Positions 6,432-13,648 are shown, counted from the first letter of the stretch. The stretch is DNA of 14,804 bases from Patescibacteria group bacterium (GCA_030917745.1 JAUPUC010000052.1:1-14804); one strand, 5' to 3'. Notes: generated from the letters alone by a model not told the origin. A program made the numbers and translations.

Positions 6432-6617
6432 TTACCACGATGACTTCTTTACGCCAGGAATCTGTCCGGAACTTGCTAACTCTCGAAAACAAATCCGACA
6501 GAGATCAAACATACGTAAATATCCGTGCTTCCGACCACAGCGCCAACACCGTCGAACTATCCGTGAGGAAAACTTCGGGGTTTTGAGTGAACGGACGTAG
6601 GTTGATGTCTTAGCCAT
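6432..6617 (-). CDS. rpsZ: 30S ribosomal protein S14, zinc-binding type (uS14)
   Basis: The short 61-residue form carries a CXXC-X12-CXXC zinc site at C24/C27 and C40/C43, within [16 protein letters not shown] and [11 protein letters not shown]. The C-terminus IPGVKKSSW is typical. Zinc-free S14 paralogues are about 90-100 residues and lack the cysteines, so this is the C+ type. It binds the 30S head. It sits in the usual place between rplE and rpsH, 40 nt from rpsH. Confidence 0.97.
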   Translation of the reverse strand: MAKTSTYVRSLKTPKFSSRIVRRCWRCGRKHGYLRMFDLCRICFRELASSGQIPGVKKSSW

Positions 6618-6655
6618 AACGTAAATATTCTCAATAGATCATTTTAGGAATCTTT

Positions 6656-7216
6656 CTATTCTGTTTCCTTCTGCGCAATCGGGAGCCCGAGGAAACGGAA
6701 CAAGAGGATTCCCTCTTCTCGATTCCGTGCCGTCGTGACGATATTCACCTGAAAGCCGAAGATATGTTGTACTTTCTCAGGAACAATTTCCGGAAAAATC
6801 GTATGGTCTTTAATCCCGATATTCACATTCCCGTATTGATCAATAACTGCCTCACTCAAACCCTGAAAATCACGTGCACGAGGAATCGACGCATTCAAAA
6901 GACGATCCAGAAAATCCCACATTCGCTTTCCATGCAAAGTCACCGACACACCAACTTCCAGACCCTCACGAATTTTAAATCCAGCGATAGCTTTACGTGC
7001 CTTCGTCATGACCACTTTCTGACCGACAATCATCTGCAGTGAAGACACGATTTCCTCCACTTGCTTTGAATCCTTCAGAATCTTGCCAATACCCGTGTTC
7101 ACAACAATCTTTTCAATACGCGGAATAGCCATTGGATTCTGTATGCCAAGAGCTTCACGTATCCCAGGGACCGCTTTCTGTATGTAGGCTTCTTTTGTTG
7201 ATGTGACTTGATTCAT
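6656..7216 (-). CDS. rplE: 50S ribosomal protein L5 (uL5)
   Basis: The 186-residue protein has the L5 motifs IPRIEKIVVNTGIGK (about residues 29-43), GQKVVMTKARKAIAGFKIREG, VTLHGKRMWDFLDRLLNASIPRARDFQG cut by no gap, and DHTIFPEI toward the C-terminus. It carries 5S rRNA with L18 and contacts P-site tRNA through its beta-hairpin loop. The gene is 25 nt downstream of rplX. The start MNQVTSTKEAYIQKAVPGIREALG gives a normal N-terminus. Confidence 0.97.
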   Translation of the reverse strand: MNQVTSTKEAYIQKAVPGIREALGIQNPMAIPRIEKIVVNTGIGKILKDSKQVEEIVSSLQMIVGQKVVMTKARKAIAGFKIREGLEVGVSVTLHGKRMWDFLDRLLNASIPRARDFQGLSEAVIDQYGNVNIGIKDHTIFPEIVPEKVQHIFGFQVNIVTTARNREEGILLFRFLGLPIAQKETE

Positions 7217-7241
7217 AAGGACGCTCTTTCGTGGCCTGATA

Positions 7242-7547
7242 TTACAATGTTTTTCCTGACTTCTTACTCACACGCACCTTTTCGCCACCCTCTATCCGAT
7301 ATCCAATCCGAGTTGGCTTCCCTGTCTCTGGGCACACGAGCATAACATTGGAGACATGGAGTGGGGCTGGGCGCTCAATGCGTTCCCCTTTTTCGCCTTC
7401 TTTGCGAGGTTTTCGATGTCGCTTCATAAGATTGGCACCCTCAACTACCACGCGTTCCACCGTAGCAAGGACTTGAATCACCTTACCGCGTTTTCCGCGA
7501 TCTTTTCCAGCAATAATTTCTACCTGGTCGCCTTTCTTAATCTTCAT
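7242..7547 (-). CDS. rplX: 50S ribosomal protein L24 (uL24)
   Basis: From the ATG at 7547 the protein is 101 residues and starts MKIKKGDQVEIIAGKDRG, the KOW motif of L24 (about residues 4-31). The C-terminal zinc-free domain follows with HVSNVMLVCPETGKPTRIGY. An in-frame GTG at 7559 would add four residues, but the bases GTGAGG there are better read as the Shine-Dalgarno sequence (GAGG, 6 nt before the ATG). L24 is an assembly initiator that binds the 5' end of 23S rRNA. A 131-nt spacer before it is unusually long for this operon. Confidence 0.96.
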   Translation of the reverse strand: MKIKKGDQVEIIAGKDRGKRGKVIQVLATVERVVVEGANLMKRHRKPRKEGEKGERIERPAPLHVSNVMLVCPETGKPTRIGYRIEGGEKVRVSKKSGKTL

Positions 7548-7562
7548 AATATTCCTCACTAC

Positions 7563-7658
7563 TTAAGCTTCTTTAGTTGCGTTCATCATCCGTACTTCCT
7601 TCACTCCATTCGCTTTGATAGTCTCAAGAAAATATCTTCTCAAAGCTATCAAAGCCAA
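7563..7658 (-). other. Structured rplN-rplX spacer with possible short ORF
   Basis: The spacer contains a perfect 10-bp inverted repeat, GCTTTGATAG (7612-7621) with CTATCAAAGC (7646-7655), with a smaller AGAA/TTCT stem inside its loop. An outer TGCGTT/AACGCA pairing is also possible on the minus strand. Downstream, AAGGA (7597-7601) sits 7 nt before an ATG at 7589 that opens the 8-codon frame MMNATKEA, ending at 7563, just before the rplX Shine-Dalgarno sequence. The same frame is open further upstream into the end of rplN. This could be a leader peptide coupled to rplX, a hairpin-controlled site, or chance. Confidence 0.4.
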
Positions 7659-7678
7659 CGCAGTTGTAGAAGTATATT

Positions 7679-8050
7679 TTAGAGTACCTCTGGTGCCAAT
7701 GAAATAATCTTGGCAAATCCCTTCTCGCGAAGTTCACGCGCTACCGGACCAAAAATACGAGTTCCTTTTGGTTCTTGGCCGGTACCTTCCAAGATAACTG
7801 CTGCGTTCTCATCAAAGCGAATATACGAGTTGTCCTTGCGTCGGTACGATTTCACCTGACGAACGATAACGGCCTTCACTTTGTCTCCTTTTTTCACCGC
7901 GCCTCTTGGCTCAGCTGACTTCACGGCTGCGACGATAATATCACCCACGCTGGCATAGCGACGTCTGGTTCCACCAAGCACCTTGAAACACTCGATGGTT
8001 TTCGCGCCACTGTTATCAGCTACTCTCAATCTGGTTTCCGCTTGAATCAT
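7679..8050 (-). CDS. rplN: 50S ribosomal protein L14 (uL14)
   Basis: The protein is 123 residues, the family length. It starts [22 protein letters not shown] and contains [27 protein letters not shown] cut here for length only, [11 protein letters not shown], and the C-terminal [21 protein letters not shown]14 forms the intersubunit bridge B8 and the binding site of silencing factor RsfS. A strong Shine-Dalgarno sequence, GTGAGGT, lies about 7 nt upstream of the ATG. Confidence 0.98.
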   Translation of the reverse strand: MIQAETRLRVADNSGAKTIECFKVLGGTRRRYASVGDIIVAAVKSAEPRGAVKKGDKVKAVIVRQVKSYRRKDNSYIRFDENAAVILEGTGQEPKGTRIFGPVARELREKGFAKIISLAPEVL

Positions 8051-8074
8051 AATTCTACCTCACTTCCGTCTAAA

Positions 8075-8317
8075 TTAGTCAGCTATCACAATAAAACACT
8101 TATCCTTGCTCATCGGACGACACCCACGAAACAAAACCTTGTCTCCAACTCGATAGGTGTTTTCTGCATCATGCACCTTGAAACGCTGAGTCGAAACGTA
8201 CTGCTTCTTGTATTTTGGATGTGTTTTCAGTGTTTCCACGGCAACCACAATGGTCTTGTCCATCGCGTCACTTACCACGATACCCTGAAATTTTGGTGCC
8301 TTATTTACTTGTGTCAT
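8075..8317 (-). CDS. rpsQ: 30S ribosomal protein S17 (uS17)
   Basis: From the ATG at 8317 the protein is 80 residues and starts MTQVNKAPKFQGIVVSDAMD. The OB-fold S17 motifs KTIVVAVETLKTHPKYKK and the C-terminal half with VGDKVLFRGCRPMSKDKCF are present. GGAAA about 7 nt upstream supports this start. In-frame ATG at 8329 (84 residues) and GTG at 8365 are possible alternatives, but the extra residues are unlike the family. The gene lies about 50 nt after rpmC and 24 nt before rplN. Confidence 0.94.
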   Translation of the reverse strand: MTQVNKAPKFQGIVVSDAMDKTIVVAVETLKTHPKYKKQYVSTQRFKVHDAENTYRVGDKVLFRGCRPMSKDKCFIVIAD

Positions 8318-8367
8318 CTTATTTTCCATATGAAACGATAAATGCAATTCTAACAATGTTCTCACGC

Positions 8368-8565
8368 TTAGTCAAGCTTTGTTTCGCTCTCACCGAGCAG
8401 TGTCTTCAAACGGGCGATATCTTTCTTTGCCAGACGAAGAGCATGGTGTTTTGTTTCTTCACGAGTAGCGATTTTAAAACGCAATTCGCGTGCCTGCTGT
8501 GCAAGCTCGTGGAGAAGCTTTTTCTGTTCACCCTCAGTTTTTTCTCGGAGTTCCTTCGTTTTCAT
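8368..8565 (-). CDS. rpmC: 50S ribosomal protein L29 (uL29)
   Basis: The 65-residue helical protein has the L29 pattern: MKTKELREKTEGEQKKLLHE, ELRFKIATREE, and the second helix ALRLAKKDIARLKTLLGE. L29 sits at the peptide exit tunnel beside L23 and helps dock trigger factor and SRP. It is 9 nt after rplP. Low-complexity charged sequence is normal for this family. Confidence 0.95.
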   Translation of the reverse strand: MKTKELREKTEGEQKKLLHELAQQARELRFKIATREETKHHALRLAKKDIARLKTLLGESETKLD

Positions 8566-8574
8566 AACTTCATT

Positions 8575-9000
8575 CTAGAGTGATGATGAATGCCGCTCGA
8601 CAAACTTTGTCTTCACTGCCAATTTATGTGCTGCCAAACGCATGGCTTCAACTGCTGCTGTCTTTGGAATGCCATCGAGCTCAAACAGAACCCGCCCGGC
8701 ACGAACTTTGGCTGCGAAATGATCCACACTTCCCTTTCCCTTTCCCATCGGTGTCTGTTCACCCTTCTTGGTAATCGGCTTATCCGGGAAAATACGAATC
8801 CAAACTTTTCCACCGCGTTGGATTGACCGGGTCATCGCTCGACGAGCTGCCTCAATCTGACGAGCAGAAATCAGCCCTTCTTCGAGTGTCTTCAAACCAT
8901 AGCTTCCAAAGCTCACTTTCGTACCACGAGTTGCCGGACTTCCCGACCACCCGCCACGCTGGACCTTTCGATGCTTGACTTTTCGAGGCATTGTTAGCAT
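8575..9000 (-). CDS. rplP: 50S ribosomal protein L16 (uL16)
   Basis: The 141-residue protein has the N-terminal [17 protein letters not shown] cluster, [23 protein letters not shown] split across the early helix, [23 protein letters not shown] and a C-terminal helix [13 protein letters not shown]. It lines the A-site and central protuberance of the 50S. Family members usually begin at MPRK, which would be 8991 here. The Shine-Dalgarno sequence AGGAAG, however, is 7 nt before the ATG at 9000, and 16 nt from 8991, so I keep the start at 9000 (three extra residues). Confidence 0.96.
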   Translation of the reverse strand: MLTMPRKVKHRKVQRGGWSGSPATRGTKVSFGSYGLKTLEEGLISARQIEAARRAMTRSIQRGGKVWIRIFPDKPITKKGEQTPMGKGKGSVDHFAAKVRAGRVLFELDGIPKTAAVEAMRLAAHKLAVKTKFVERHSSSL

Positions 9001-9011
9001 AGATGTACTTC

Positions 9012-9671
9012 CTATTCTGTGGATTGTTCTTCAAATTTTTCACCCTTGTAAATCCAGACCTTGATTCCGATGACTCCATAAGTCGTATTCGCTTCCACTC
9101 GTGCAAAATCGATATCTGCACGCAATGTATGGAGCGGAATCTTTCCTTTGGAGAGCCATTCCCGACGACGCATCTCCGCGCCACCCAAACGACCAGAAAT
9201 TTCAATCTTCACACCAAGGATATCTTTATTTTGGGTCACCTGATCGATCATACCCTTCAGTGCCCGTCGAAACGGAATGCGCTTTTCAAGCTGTTCAGCA
9301 ATCTGCTGACCGACCAATGACGCACTCTCCTCAAATCGCTTCACTTCCTTCACCTCTACTTTCAAATCCGTTTTCTTACCACGAAAGAAGTGGTTCTTCA
9401 CGACACGAGCCAAATCCTCAATACCAGTACCTCCACGACCAATCAAAACTCCCGGACGCGATGTCTCAATAATCACCTTGATAGTCGCTGCCGAACGTTC
9501 CACCTGGACACTCGCGATAGCGGCCTGCTTCCATTTTTTCATGATGAAATCGTGCATCTCCACGTCTGAGCGCAACTGTGTCTTAAACAATTTCGGATTA
9601 GCGAACCAGCGAGACTGCCAGTCAGCTGTAATACCGAGACGAATTCCGATTGGATTGGTTTTGTGACCCAT
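9012..9671 (-). CDS. rpsC: 30S ribosomal protein S3 (uS3)
   Basis: The 219-residue protein starts MGHKTNPIGIRLGIT, has the type II KH domain with the GXXG loop in RPGVLIGRGGTGIEDL (about residues 72-87), and a C-terminal domain with LGVKIEISGRLGGAEMRR and TTYGVIGIKVWIY. It forms part of the mRNA entry channel in the 30S head. AGAGAG about 8 nt upstream is a plausible ribosome binding site. Length is normal for the bacterial protein. Confidence 0.98.
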   Translation of the reverse strand: MGHKTNPIGIRLGITADWQSRWFANPKLFKTQLRSDVEMHDFIMKKWKQAAIASVQVERSAATIKVIIETSRPGVLIGRGGTGIEDLARVVKNHFFRGKKTDLKVEVKEVKRFEESASLVGQQIAEQLEKRIPFRRALKGMIDQVTQNKDILGVKIEISGRLGGAEMRRREWLSKGKIPLHTLRADIDFARVEANTTYGVIGIKVWIYKGEKFEEQSTE

Positions 9672-9686
9672 AGTGATTCTCTCTAT

Positions 9687-10211
9687 TTAAGAAGCCTTTC
9701 GTTGAAATACCTTTTTGACAGAGCGCAGAGCCGCCTTTGGCTTCGCCTCTTTCTTCCGATCATCGACACCACCAGTTTTTTTCTTTTCTTCTTTGACAAC
9801 GATTTCTTCTGTTGCCGCTGCGTCTTTGATAGTAACAATTTCTGATTTTTTGTTCACCTCGGTTCGATTTTTCCCTTCCTCTCGTTCTTCCAGTATTACT
9901 TTGACATTCGTAGAACGCTTGAGAATCGGCATCGAACGACCAAACGCCCGTGGCTCAAACCGCTTCATCCGAAGACCATCACCAACACACACCTGTGCCA
10001 CGTAGAGGTTGTTCTCATCCAAACCAAAATTATTCTTGGCATTCGCAATCGCGCTTTTCAAGAGATCAAGCATCGGATCTGAAGAACGCTTCAGTTGCTT
10101 GGAAAGCTGGATGAGAGCCGCGTTCGCTGAAAGACCGACAATCGTATGACTGACGAGTCGCACCTTTCGGGGAGCTATCCGGAGATTTTTGAGTGATGCG
10201 TGTACTTTCAT
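9687..10211 (-). CDS. rplV: 50S ribosomal protein L22 with long charged C-terminal tail (uL22)
   Basis: Residues 1-110 are the L22 core: SLKNLRIAPRKVRLVSHTI, KSAIANAKNNFGLD, then the tunnel beta-hairpin region ending RFEPRAFGRSMPILKRSTNV. Standard bacterial L22 is about 110 residues, but this one continues to 174. The extra 64 residues are low in hydrophobic content, alternately acidic and basic (EEREEGKNR, VVKEEKKKTGG, VKKVFQRKAS), and probably disordered on the ribosome surface. The extension is in frame with a clean stop, so no frameshift or fusion to a known domain is apparent. Confidence 0.95.
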   Translation of the reverse strand: MKVHASLKNLRIAPRKVRLVSHTIVGLSANAALIQLSKQLKRSSDPMLDLLKSAIANAKNNFGLDENNLYVAQVCVGDGLRMKRFEPRAFGRSMPILKRSTNVKVILEEREEGKNRTEVNKKSEIVTIKDAAATEEIVVKEEKKKTGGVDDRKKEAKPKAALRSVKKVFQRKAS

Positions 10212-10217
10212 ACGTCG

Positions 10218-10571
10218 TTATTTCTTCTTAGTCTTAGCAGCAGGAGCGGCAGTCTTGGTAGCTTTGGCGGCATCCAAATCACGCTGCTTGGCGGCTTGTT
10301 CAATTTCTTTCTGCATTTTTCCACCATGACGACGGAAAGTGCGGGTCGGAGAAAACTCTCCCAACCGATGACCGACCATTTCTTCAGTCGCAAATACGGA
10401 GATAAAGTCTTTTCCATTGTGTACTCCAAACGTGAACCCGACCATCTCTGGCGCAATAACACAGGCGCGAGACCAGGTCTTGATGACCGTTCGATCACCA
10501 ACTTTCTTTCCTTCGAGTTTTTTGAGTACCCGAGGATCGACGTAGAGTCCTTTCTTTAAACTTCGTGACAT
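10218..10571 (-). CDS. rpsS: 30S ribosomal protein S19 with C-terminal extension (uS19)
   Basis: The protein begins [18 protein letters not shown] and has the S19 signature [16 protein letters not shown] at about residues 68-83. The core ends near residue 90. Residues 91-117 ([20 protein letters not shown] then KTKKK) are an Ala/Lys-rich tail not present in the common form of about 92 residues. S19 sits in the 30S head and contacts the 50S through bridge B1a. Only 6 nt separate it from rplV. Confidence 0.97.
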   Translation of the reverse strand: MSRSLKKGLYVDPRVLKKLEGKKVGDRTVIKTWSRACVIAPEMVGFTFGVHNGKDFISVFATEEMVGHRLGEFSPTRTFRRHGGKMQKEIEQAAKQRDLDAAKATKTAAPAAKTKKK

Positions 10572-10614
10572 ATCTCGATTGCTTATAACTGACCACTTAT
10601 GATGCGCGTTTCGT

Positions 10615-11445
10615 CTATTTCTTCTTCATTCTCCGCTTGACGATGTATTTGTTGCTTGCCTTATTCTGCTTCCGAGTCTTCTTGCCAAGAGCAGGCTTGC
10701 CCCATGGCGTCTTCGGATGCATACCGAGCGGCTGTCGTCCTTCACCACCACCGTGTGGGTGATCAACTGGGTTCATCGCTGATCCGCGTACCGATGGACG
10801 TCTGTTCTTCCAGCGACTTCTTCCAGCTTTTCCGATATGTTCTGCGCCATGCTCGAAGTTGGATACCTGTCCAATAGTAGCGTGGCATTCTTTCGAAACC
10901 AACCGAATCTCACCAGAAGACAATTTGATGGTGGCCATAGGTCCATCGAGTGCCATCAGAATTGCTTGTGTCCCGGCACTCCGAACAATCTGTCCTCCTC
11001 TTCCAATTTGGATTTCAATATTGCAGATGATAGTTCCAGTCGGAATATTTCCCAATTTCGTTCGATTTCCCTGTGAAATTGGAGCTTCATCGCCAGAAAC
11101 GGTTTCCTGCCCAACTTTCATACCCTGAGTCGCAAGAATGTACCGCTTCTCTCCATCATAATAATGAATCAACGCGATCAATCCGGATCGGTTTGGATCT
11201 TTTTCAAGAGAAGCTACCTTTCCTGGAATACCCCACTTGTTCTGACGAAAATCCACCAATCGATACAATCGCTTATGTCCACCACCACGATGCCGAACCG
11301 AAATTTTCCCTCCGGAACGACCGGCGAAATTTTTCTTTGAGACCGTGAGAGACTTTTCCGGACGCTTATCAGTAATGCCGTCAGGCTTTACGATACTCAT
11401 ATTGCGCCGCCCAGCGGTATTGCGTTTGTAGATTTTGATCGCCAT
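10615..11445 (-). CDS. rplB: 50S ribosomal protein L2 (uL2)
   Basis: From the ATG at 11445 the protein is 276 residues, the normal length, starting [22 protein letters not shown]-binding motifs include [15 protein letters not shown] and the C-terminal peptidyl-transferase-centre loop [15 protein letters not shown] with the conserved His, followed by [17 protein letters not shown]. The frame is open upstream to 11544, but that part overlaps rplW and is not L2-like. AGGA 9 nt before this ATG and the 4-nt gap after the rplW stop confirm the start. Confidence 0.98.
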   Translation of the reverse strand: MAIKIYKRNTAGRRNMSIVKPDGITDKRPEKSLTVSKKNFAGRSGGKISVRHRGGGHKRLYRLVDFRQNKWGIPGKVASLEKDPNRSGLIALIHYYDGEKRYILATQGMKVGQETVSGDEAPISQGNRTKLGNIPTGTIICNIEIQIGRGGQIVRSAGTQAILMALDGPMATIKLSSGEIRLVSKECHATIGQVSNFEHGAEHIGKAGRSRWKNRRPSVRGSAMNPVDHPHGGGEGRQPLGMHPKTPWGKPALGKKTRKQNKASNKYIVKRRMKKK

Positions 11446-11449
11446 ATCG

Positions 11450-11815
11450 TTACATTCCTGCCTGGAAGAGCGTGAGGCTCTCTCCTTCCTTAATTTCAAC
11501 CATTGCCTTTTTAACTCCTGATTTTCTCCCCATGGCTCGCCCAAAACGTCGTACTCGACTTGGGAGACTCACGGTATTCACTGAAACAACATGTACTCCG
11601 TATACGGATTCAACTGCTCTTTTGATTTGTGGCTTCGATGCGCTATCGCTCACTTCAAACACATAGCGGTTTTGGGCATTCATCGAATACGCCTTTTCGG
11701 TAATACGTGGCTTTCGTAAGATACCATTCGCATACGAACCACACAGCACCTTGGGTGTTTCCGATTCAATAGCGACTGACGCCTGTTCTTGAGTTGTTTT
11801 TCCAAAAACTGCCAT
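11450..11815 (-). CDS. rplW: 50S ribosomal protein L23 with N-terminal extension (uL23)
   Basis: The L23 core starts around residue 32 with [20 protein letters not shown] and continues [20 protein letters not shown], then [15 protein letters not shown] with the basic loop [14 protein letters not shown]23 is the docking site for trigger factor and SRP at the tunnel exit. The family normally begins within about 10 residues of the ILRP/TEK motif. Here roughly 30 residues precede it. The ATG is 5 nt after the rplD stop codon, so the extension is positionally sound rather than a wrong start call, though a later start such as a non-ATG codon cannot be excluded. Confidence 0.95.
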   Translation of the reverse strand: MAVFGKTTQEQASVAIESETPKVLCGSYANGILRKPRITEKAYSMNAQNRYVFEVSDSASKPQIKRAVESVYGVHVVSVNTVSLPSRVRRFGRAMGRKSGVKKAMVEIKEGESLTLFQAGM

Positions 11816-11820
11816 AGTTC

Positions 11821-12462
11821 TTATTTATTCCAATCAGCAAACCTTGCCTGCAACGCCTCAATACCCTGCTTTGAGATAAGAAGGTATTCCTTATCCAAAA
11901 GCTGCTTGGCATTCAAATCCACTGCGAGCGTATTGACGACTTTCTCAACATTCCGGCTCATTCTCTCGGTCTCCTTCTCTCGAATATCAAGAGCTACCAA
12001 GAGACCACGATGAGAGACCTGCAGTGCTTTGAGAAATGTATCAAACTCTTGTGTTTTCTGTGAAGGAAATGTGAAGGCATCTACCATCAAAAATTTTCCT
12101 GAGCGAATTTTCTCCGACAAAGCAATCAAAGTCGCCTTCTGTCGCATTTTTCGATTGATCTCACGGATAAAATTTCGATTGCTCCGTGGTCCGAATACAA
12201 TACCACCCTTGCGCCAATGTGGTGCACGTGAAGAACCGATACGAGCACGCCCAGTTCCCTTTTGCTTCCATGGTTTGATACCAGAACCGCTGCGTTCAGC
12301 ACGTGTCTTTGTGTGAGCAATCACCTGACGGAGATTCCCTGACAACACCACGTATACCTGATGGAGGAGCGAGTCATTAGAAGGAAGCGCGAAAAGCGCG
12401 TTGTTCAGTTCAACTTCTTCAACCACCTTACCACTGGTATTGTAGACGGATACTTTTGCCAT
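11821..12462 (-). CDS. rplD: 50S ribosomal protein L4 (uL4)
   Basis: The 213-residue protein has the L4 tunnel loop WKQKGTGRARIGSSRAPHW followed by RKGGIVFGPRSNRNF (about residues 66-100) and the C-terminal globular part with KQLLDKEYLLISKQGIEALQ. Its arm lines the peptide exit tunnel. In E. coli L4 is also the autogenous regulator of the S10 operon, acting by attenuation and translational repression through a leader RNA, which is relevant to the structured spacer upstream of rplC. It is 4 nt after rplC. Confidence 0.97.
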   Translation of the reverse strand: MAKVSVYNTSGKVVEEVELNNALFALPSNDSLLHQVYVVLSGNLRQVIAHTKTRAERSGSGIKPWKQKGTGRARIGSSRAPHWRKGGIVFGPRSNRNFIREINRKMRQKATLIALSEKIRSGKFLMVDAFTFPSQKTQEFDTFLKALQVSHRGLLVALDIREKETERMSRNVEKVVNTLAVDLNAKQLLDKEYLLISKQGIEALQARFADWNK

Positions 12463-12466
12463 AGAC

Positions 12467-13066
12467 TTATTTAAGACTCATCACTTCAACGATTCTTCCA
12501 TTTACACCCGGAACAGCTCCACGAACTCCAATAAGTCCTTTTTCAACATCAATATAAGAAATAGTCAGATTGCGTACGGTGCAATTATCCCCACCCATGC
12601 GACCGGCCATACGACGACCCTTCACCACGTGTTCTGGAAAAGTAGAACCAATAGAACCTGGCTTACGCAAATCATGCTTGCCACCATGACTCGCCCATCC
12701 ACCAGCAAACCCGTGCCGCTTCACAACACCCTGGAATCCTTTTGCCTTAGTCACACCGCAAACACATACCTTTTCTCCTACTACAAACTGATCAACACCT
12801 AACTCGCTCTCCAGAGCAAACTTCGCTAAATCCTGTGTTGCAGTTTCTCCACTTCGGCTGTGTCGATCGAGTCGAAACTCGTGACGAACCGTTTTGCGTG
12901 CATTTTTCGCGGCTTCTACCTGAATAGCCATATAGCCGTCTTTTCCTTCAGTACGTTGTAAGGTAACAGTATTCTTTCCGCATTCGATCAGAGTCACGTT
13001 CAAAGCACCCTTCGTTTCATCGAACAGCGTCGTCATACCAAGTTTTTTCCCAAGAATGAATTTCAT
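12467..13066 (-). CDS. rplC: 50S ribosomal protein L3 (uL3)
   Basis: From the ATG at 13066 the protein is 199 residues and starts MKFILGKKLGMTTLFDETKG, the family N-terminus. The extended loop that reaches toward the peptidyl transferase centre is KRHGFAGGWASHGGKHDLRK (117-135), followed by STFPEHVVKGRRMAGRMGG. The frame opens seven codons further upstream in the U-tract of the spacer hairpin, so that longer start is rejected. GAGAG about 7 nt upstream is the only Shine-Dalgarno-like sequence. The 198-nt spacer before it is the longest gap between two ribosomal protein genes here. Confidence 0.97.
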   Translation of the reverse strand: MKFILGKKLGMTTLFDETKGALNVTLIECGKNTVTLQRTEGKDGYMAIQVEAAKNARKTVRHEFRLDRHSRSGETATQDLAKFALESELGVDQFVVGEKVCVCGVTKAKGFQGVVKRHGFAGGWASHGGKHDLRKPGSIGSTFPEHVVKGRRMAGRMGGDNCTVRNLTISYIDVEKGLIGVRGAVPGVNGRIVEVMSLK

Positions 13067-13085
13067 GATAGTACTCTCAGTAAAC

Positions 13086-13113
13086 AAAAAACTGGACCAA
13101 AAGCTAGCCAGTT
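13086..13113 (-). terminator. Intrinsic-terminator-like hairpin in front of rplC
   Basis: On the minus strand AACTGG (13113-13108) pairs perfectly with CCAGTT (13095-13090) around a 12-nt loop, and the 3' arm runs into a six-T tract (13091-13086) followed by GTTT. This is the form of a Rho-independent terminator or attenuator, though the stem is short (6 bp) and two of the Ts are used in it. It lies between two genes that must be cotranscribed, 20 nt before the rplC start, so conditional readthrough is the natural reading. A second stable hairpin, CCGAG-AAGT-CTCGG, lies just upstream (13131-13118). Confidence 0.5.
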
Positions 13114-13192
13114 CTCACCGAGACTTCTCGGCGCATCCTGACCCGCTCAGTATCCCTTGTCCTACCAATCTCCGCCTCTCCTGTTTCCAGTA

Positions 13193-13243
13193 TCAGCGCT
13201 TAATCGGATAATGACGTGTTCCGGGACTGGAACGAGTAAACAT
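13193..13243 (-). CDS. Candidate 16-codon leader peptide upstream of rplC
   Basis: An ATG at 13243 opens the frame MFTRSSPGTRHYPIKR ending with TGA at 13195-13193. AAGGG (13254-13250) lies 6 nt before the ATG at proper Shine-Dalgarno spacing. The frame spans the first pairing segment of the possible attenuator and stops two bases before the second, which is where a leader ORF would be placed to influence folding. The peptide has three Arg and two Pro but no run of a single amino acid. It matches no protein I know and may be chance. Confidence 0.3.
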   Translation of the reverse strand: MFTRSSPGTRHYPIKR

Positions 13244-13264
13244 TATTTTCCCTTTTTGACAAAC

Positions 13265-13600
13265 CTACATCTTAATCTCTACATCAACGCCTGCAGGCAG
13301 GTCGAGTGACGTGAGACCCTCAATAGTCTTCGCGTTCGGATTCAGAATGTCAATCAGTCTTTTGTGCACTCGCATTTCAAACTGATCTCGCGCGTTCTTG
13401 TGAACAAATGTCGAACGATTTACAGTCACCTTGTGTACCTCGGTTGGAAGTGGCACGGGTCCAGTAATGGCGGCGCCTGTGCGCTCGGCCGTTTCGACAA
13501 TCTTTCGCGCTGACTGGTCTATGACCTTATGGTCATATGCCTTAATCTTAATTCGCACGCGTGTCATCGGGGCATCATCAACTTTTTTCTTCGTTGCCAT
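13265..13600 (-). CDS. rpsJ: 30S ribosomal protein S10 (uS10)
   Basis: From the ATG at 13600 the protein is 111 residues. The S10 core begins [20 protein letters not shown] (about residues 13-32), continues with [21 protein letters not shown] and [20 protein letters not shown], and ends [10 protein letters not shown]. The first 12 residues ([12 protein letters not shown]) are a short extension; a second ATG at the core (MTRVRIK) could also serve. The frame is open upstream to 13666 but that part covers a spacer hairpin and is rejected. S10 sits in the 30S head and doubles as NusE in antitermination complexes. Confidence 0.97.
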   Translation of the reverse strand: MATKKKVDDAPMTRVRIKIKAYDHKVIDQSARKIVETAERTGAAITGPVPLPTEVHKVTVNRSTFVHKNARDQFEMRVHKRLIDILNPNAKTIEGLTSLDLPAGVDVEIKM

Positions 13601-13648
13601 GATACTCGAGTTTACTTTCTTCTCTTTGTTACATTCAAGAGAATAGTC

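Larger units (their letters stand above)
13067..13264 (-). promoter_or_regulatory. Candidate attenuator leader between rpsJ and rplC
   Basis: Four complementary segments lie in order on the minus strand: TTCCAGT (13232-13226), ACTGGAA (13191-13185), AACTGG (13113-13108) and CCAGTT (13095-13090, leading into the T-tract). Segments 1 and 2 pair over 7 bp, 3 and 4 form the terminator-like stem, and 2 can pair instead with 4 (ACTGGA/TCCAGT). Segment 1 can alternatively fold locally (GTTCC/GGAAC) inside an ATAATG/CATTAT stem. A short ORF covers segment 1. The layout resembles translation-coupled or protein-coupled transcription attenuation. The pairings are seen; the regulation is inferred. Confidence 0.45.

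Noticed and set aside
11446..11544. N-terminal extension of L2 (309-residue version)
   Set aside because: It overlaps rplW, is not L2-like, and the internal ATG at 11445 has AGGA at proper spacing.
13243..13263. Promoter in front of the rpsJ-rplC spacer (TTGTCA with AATAAT)
   Set aside because: The two boxes are only 9 nt apart, far from the usual 17, and the region looks like spacer with a Shine-Dalgarno sequence.
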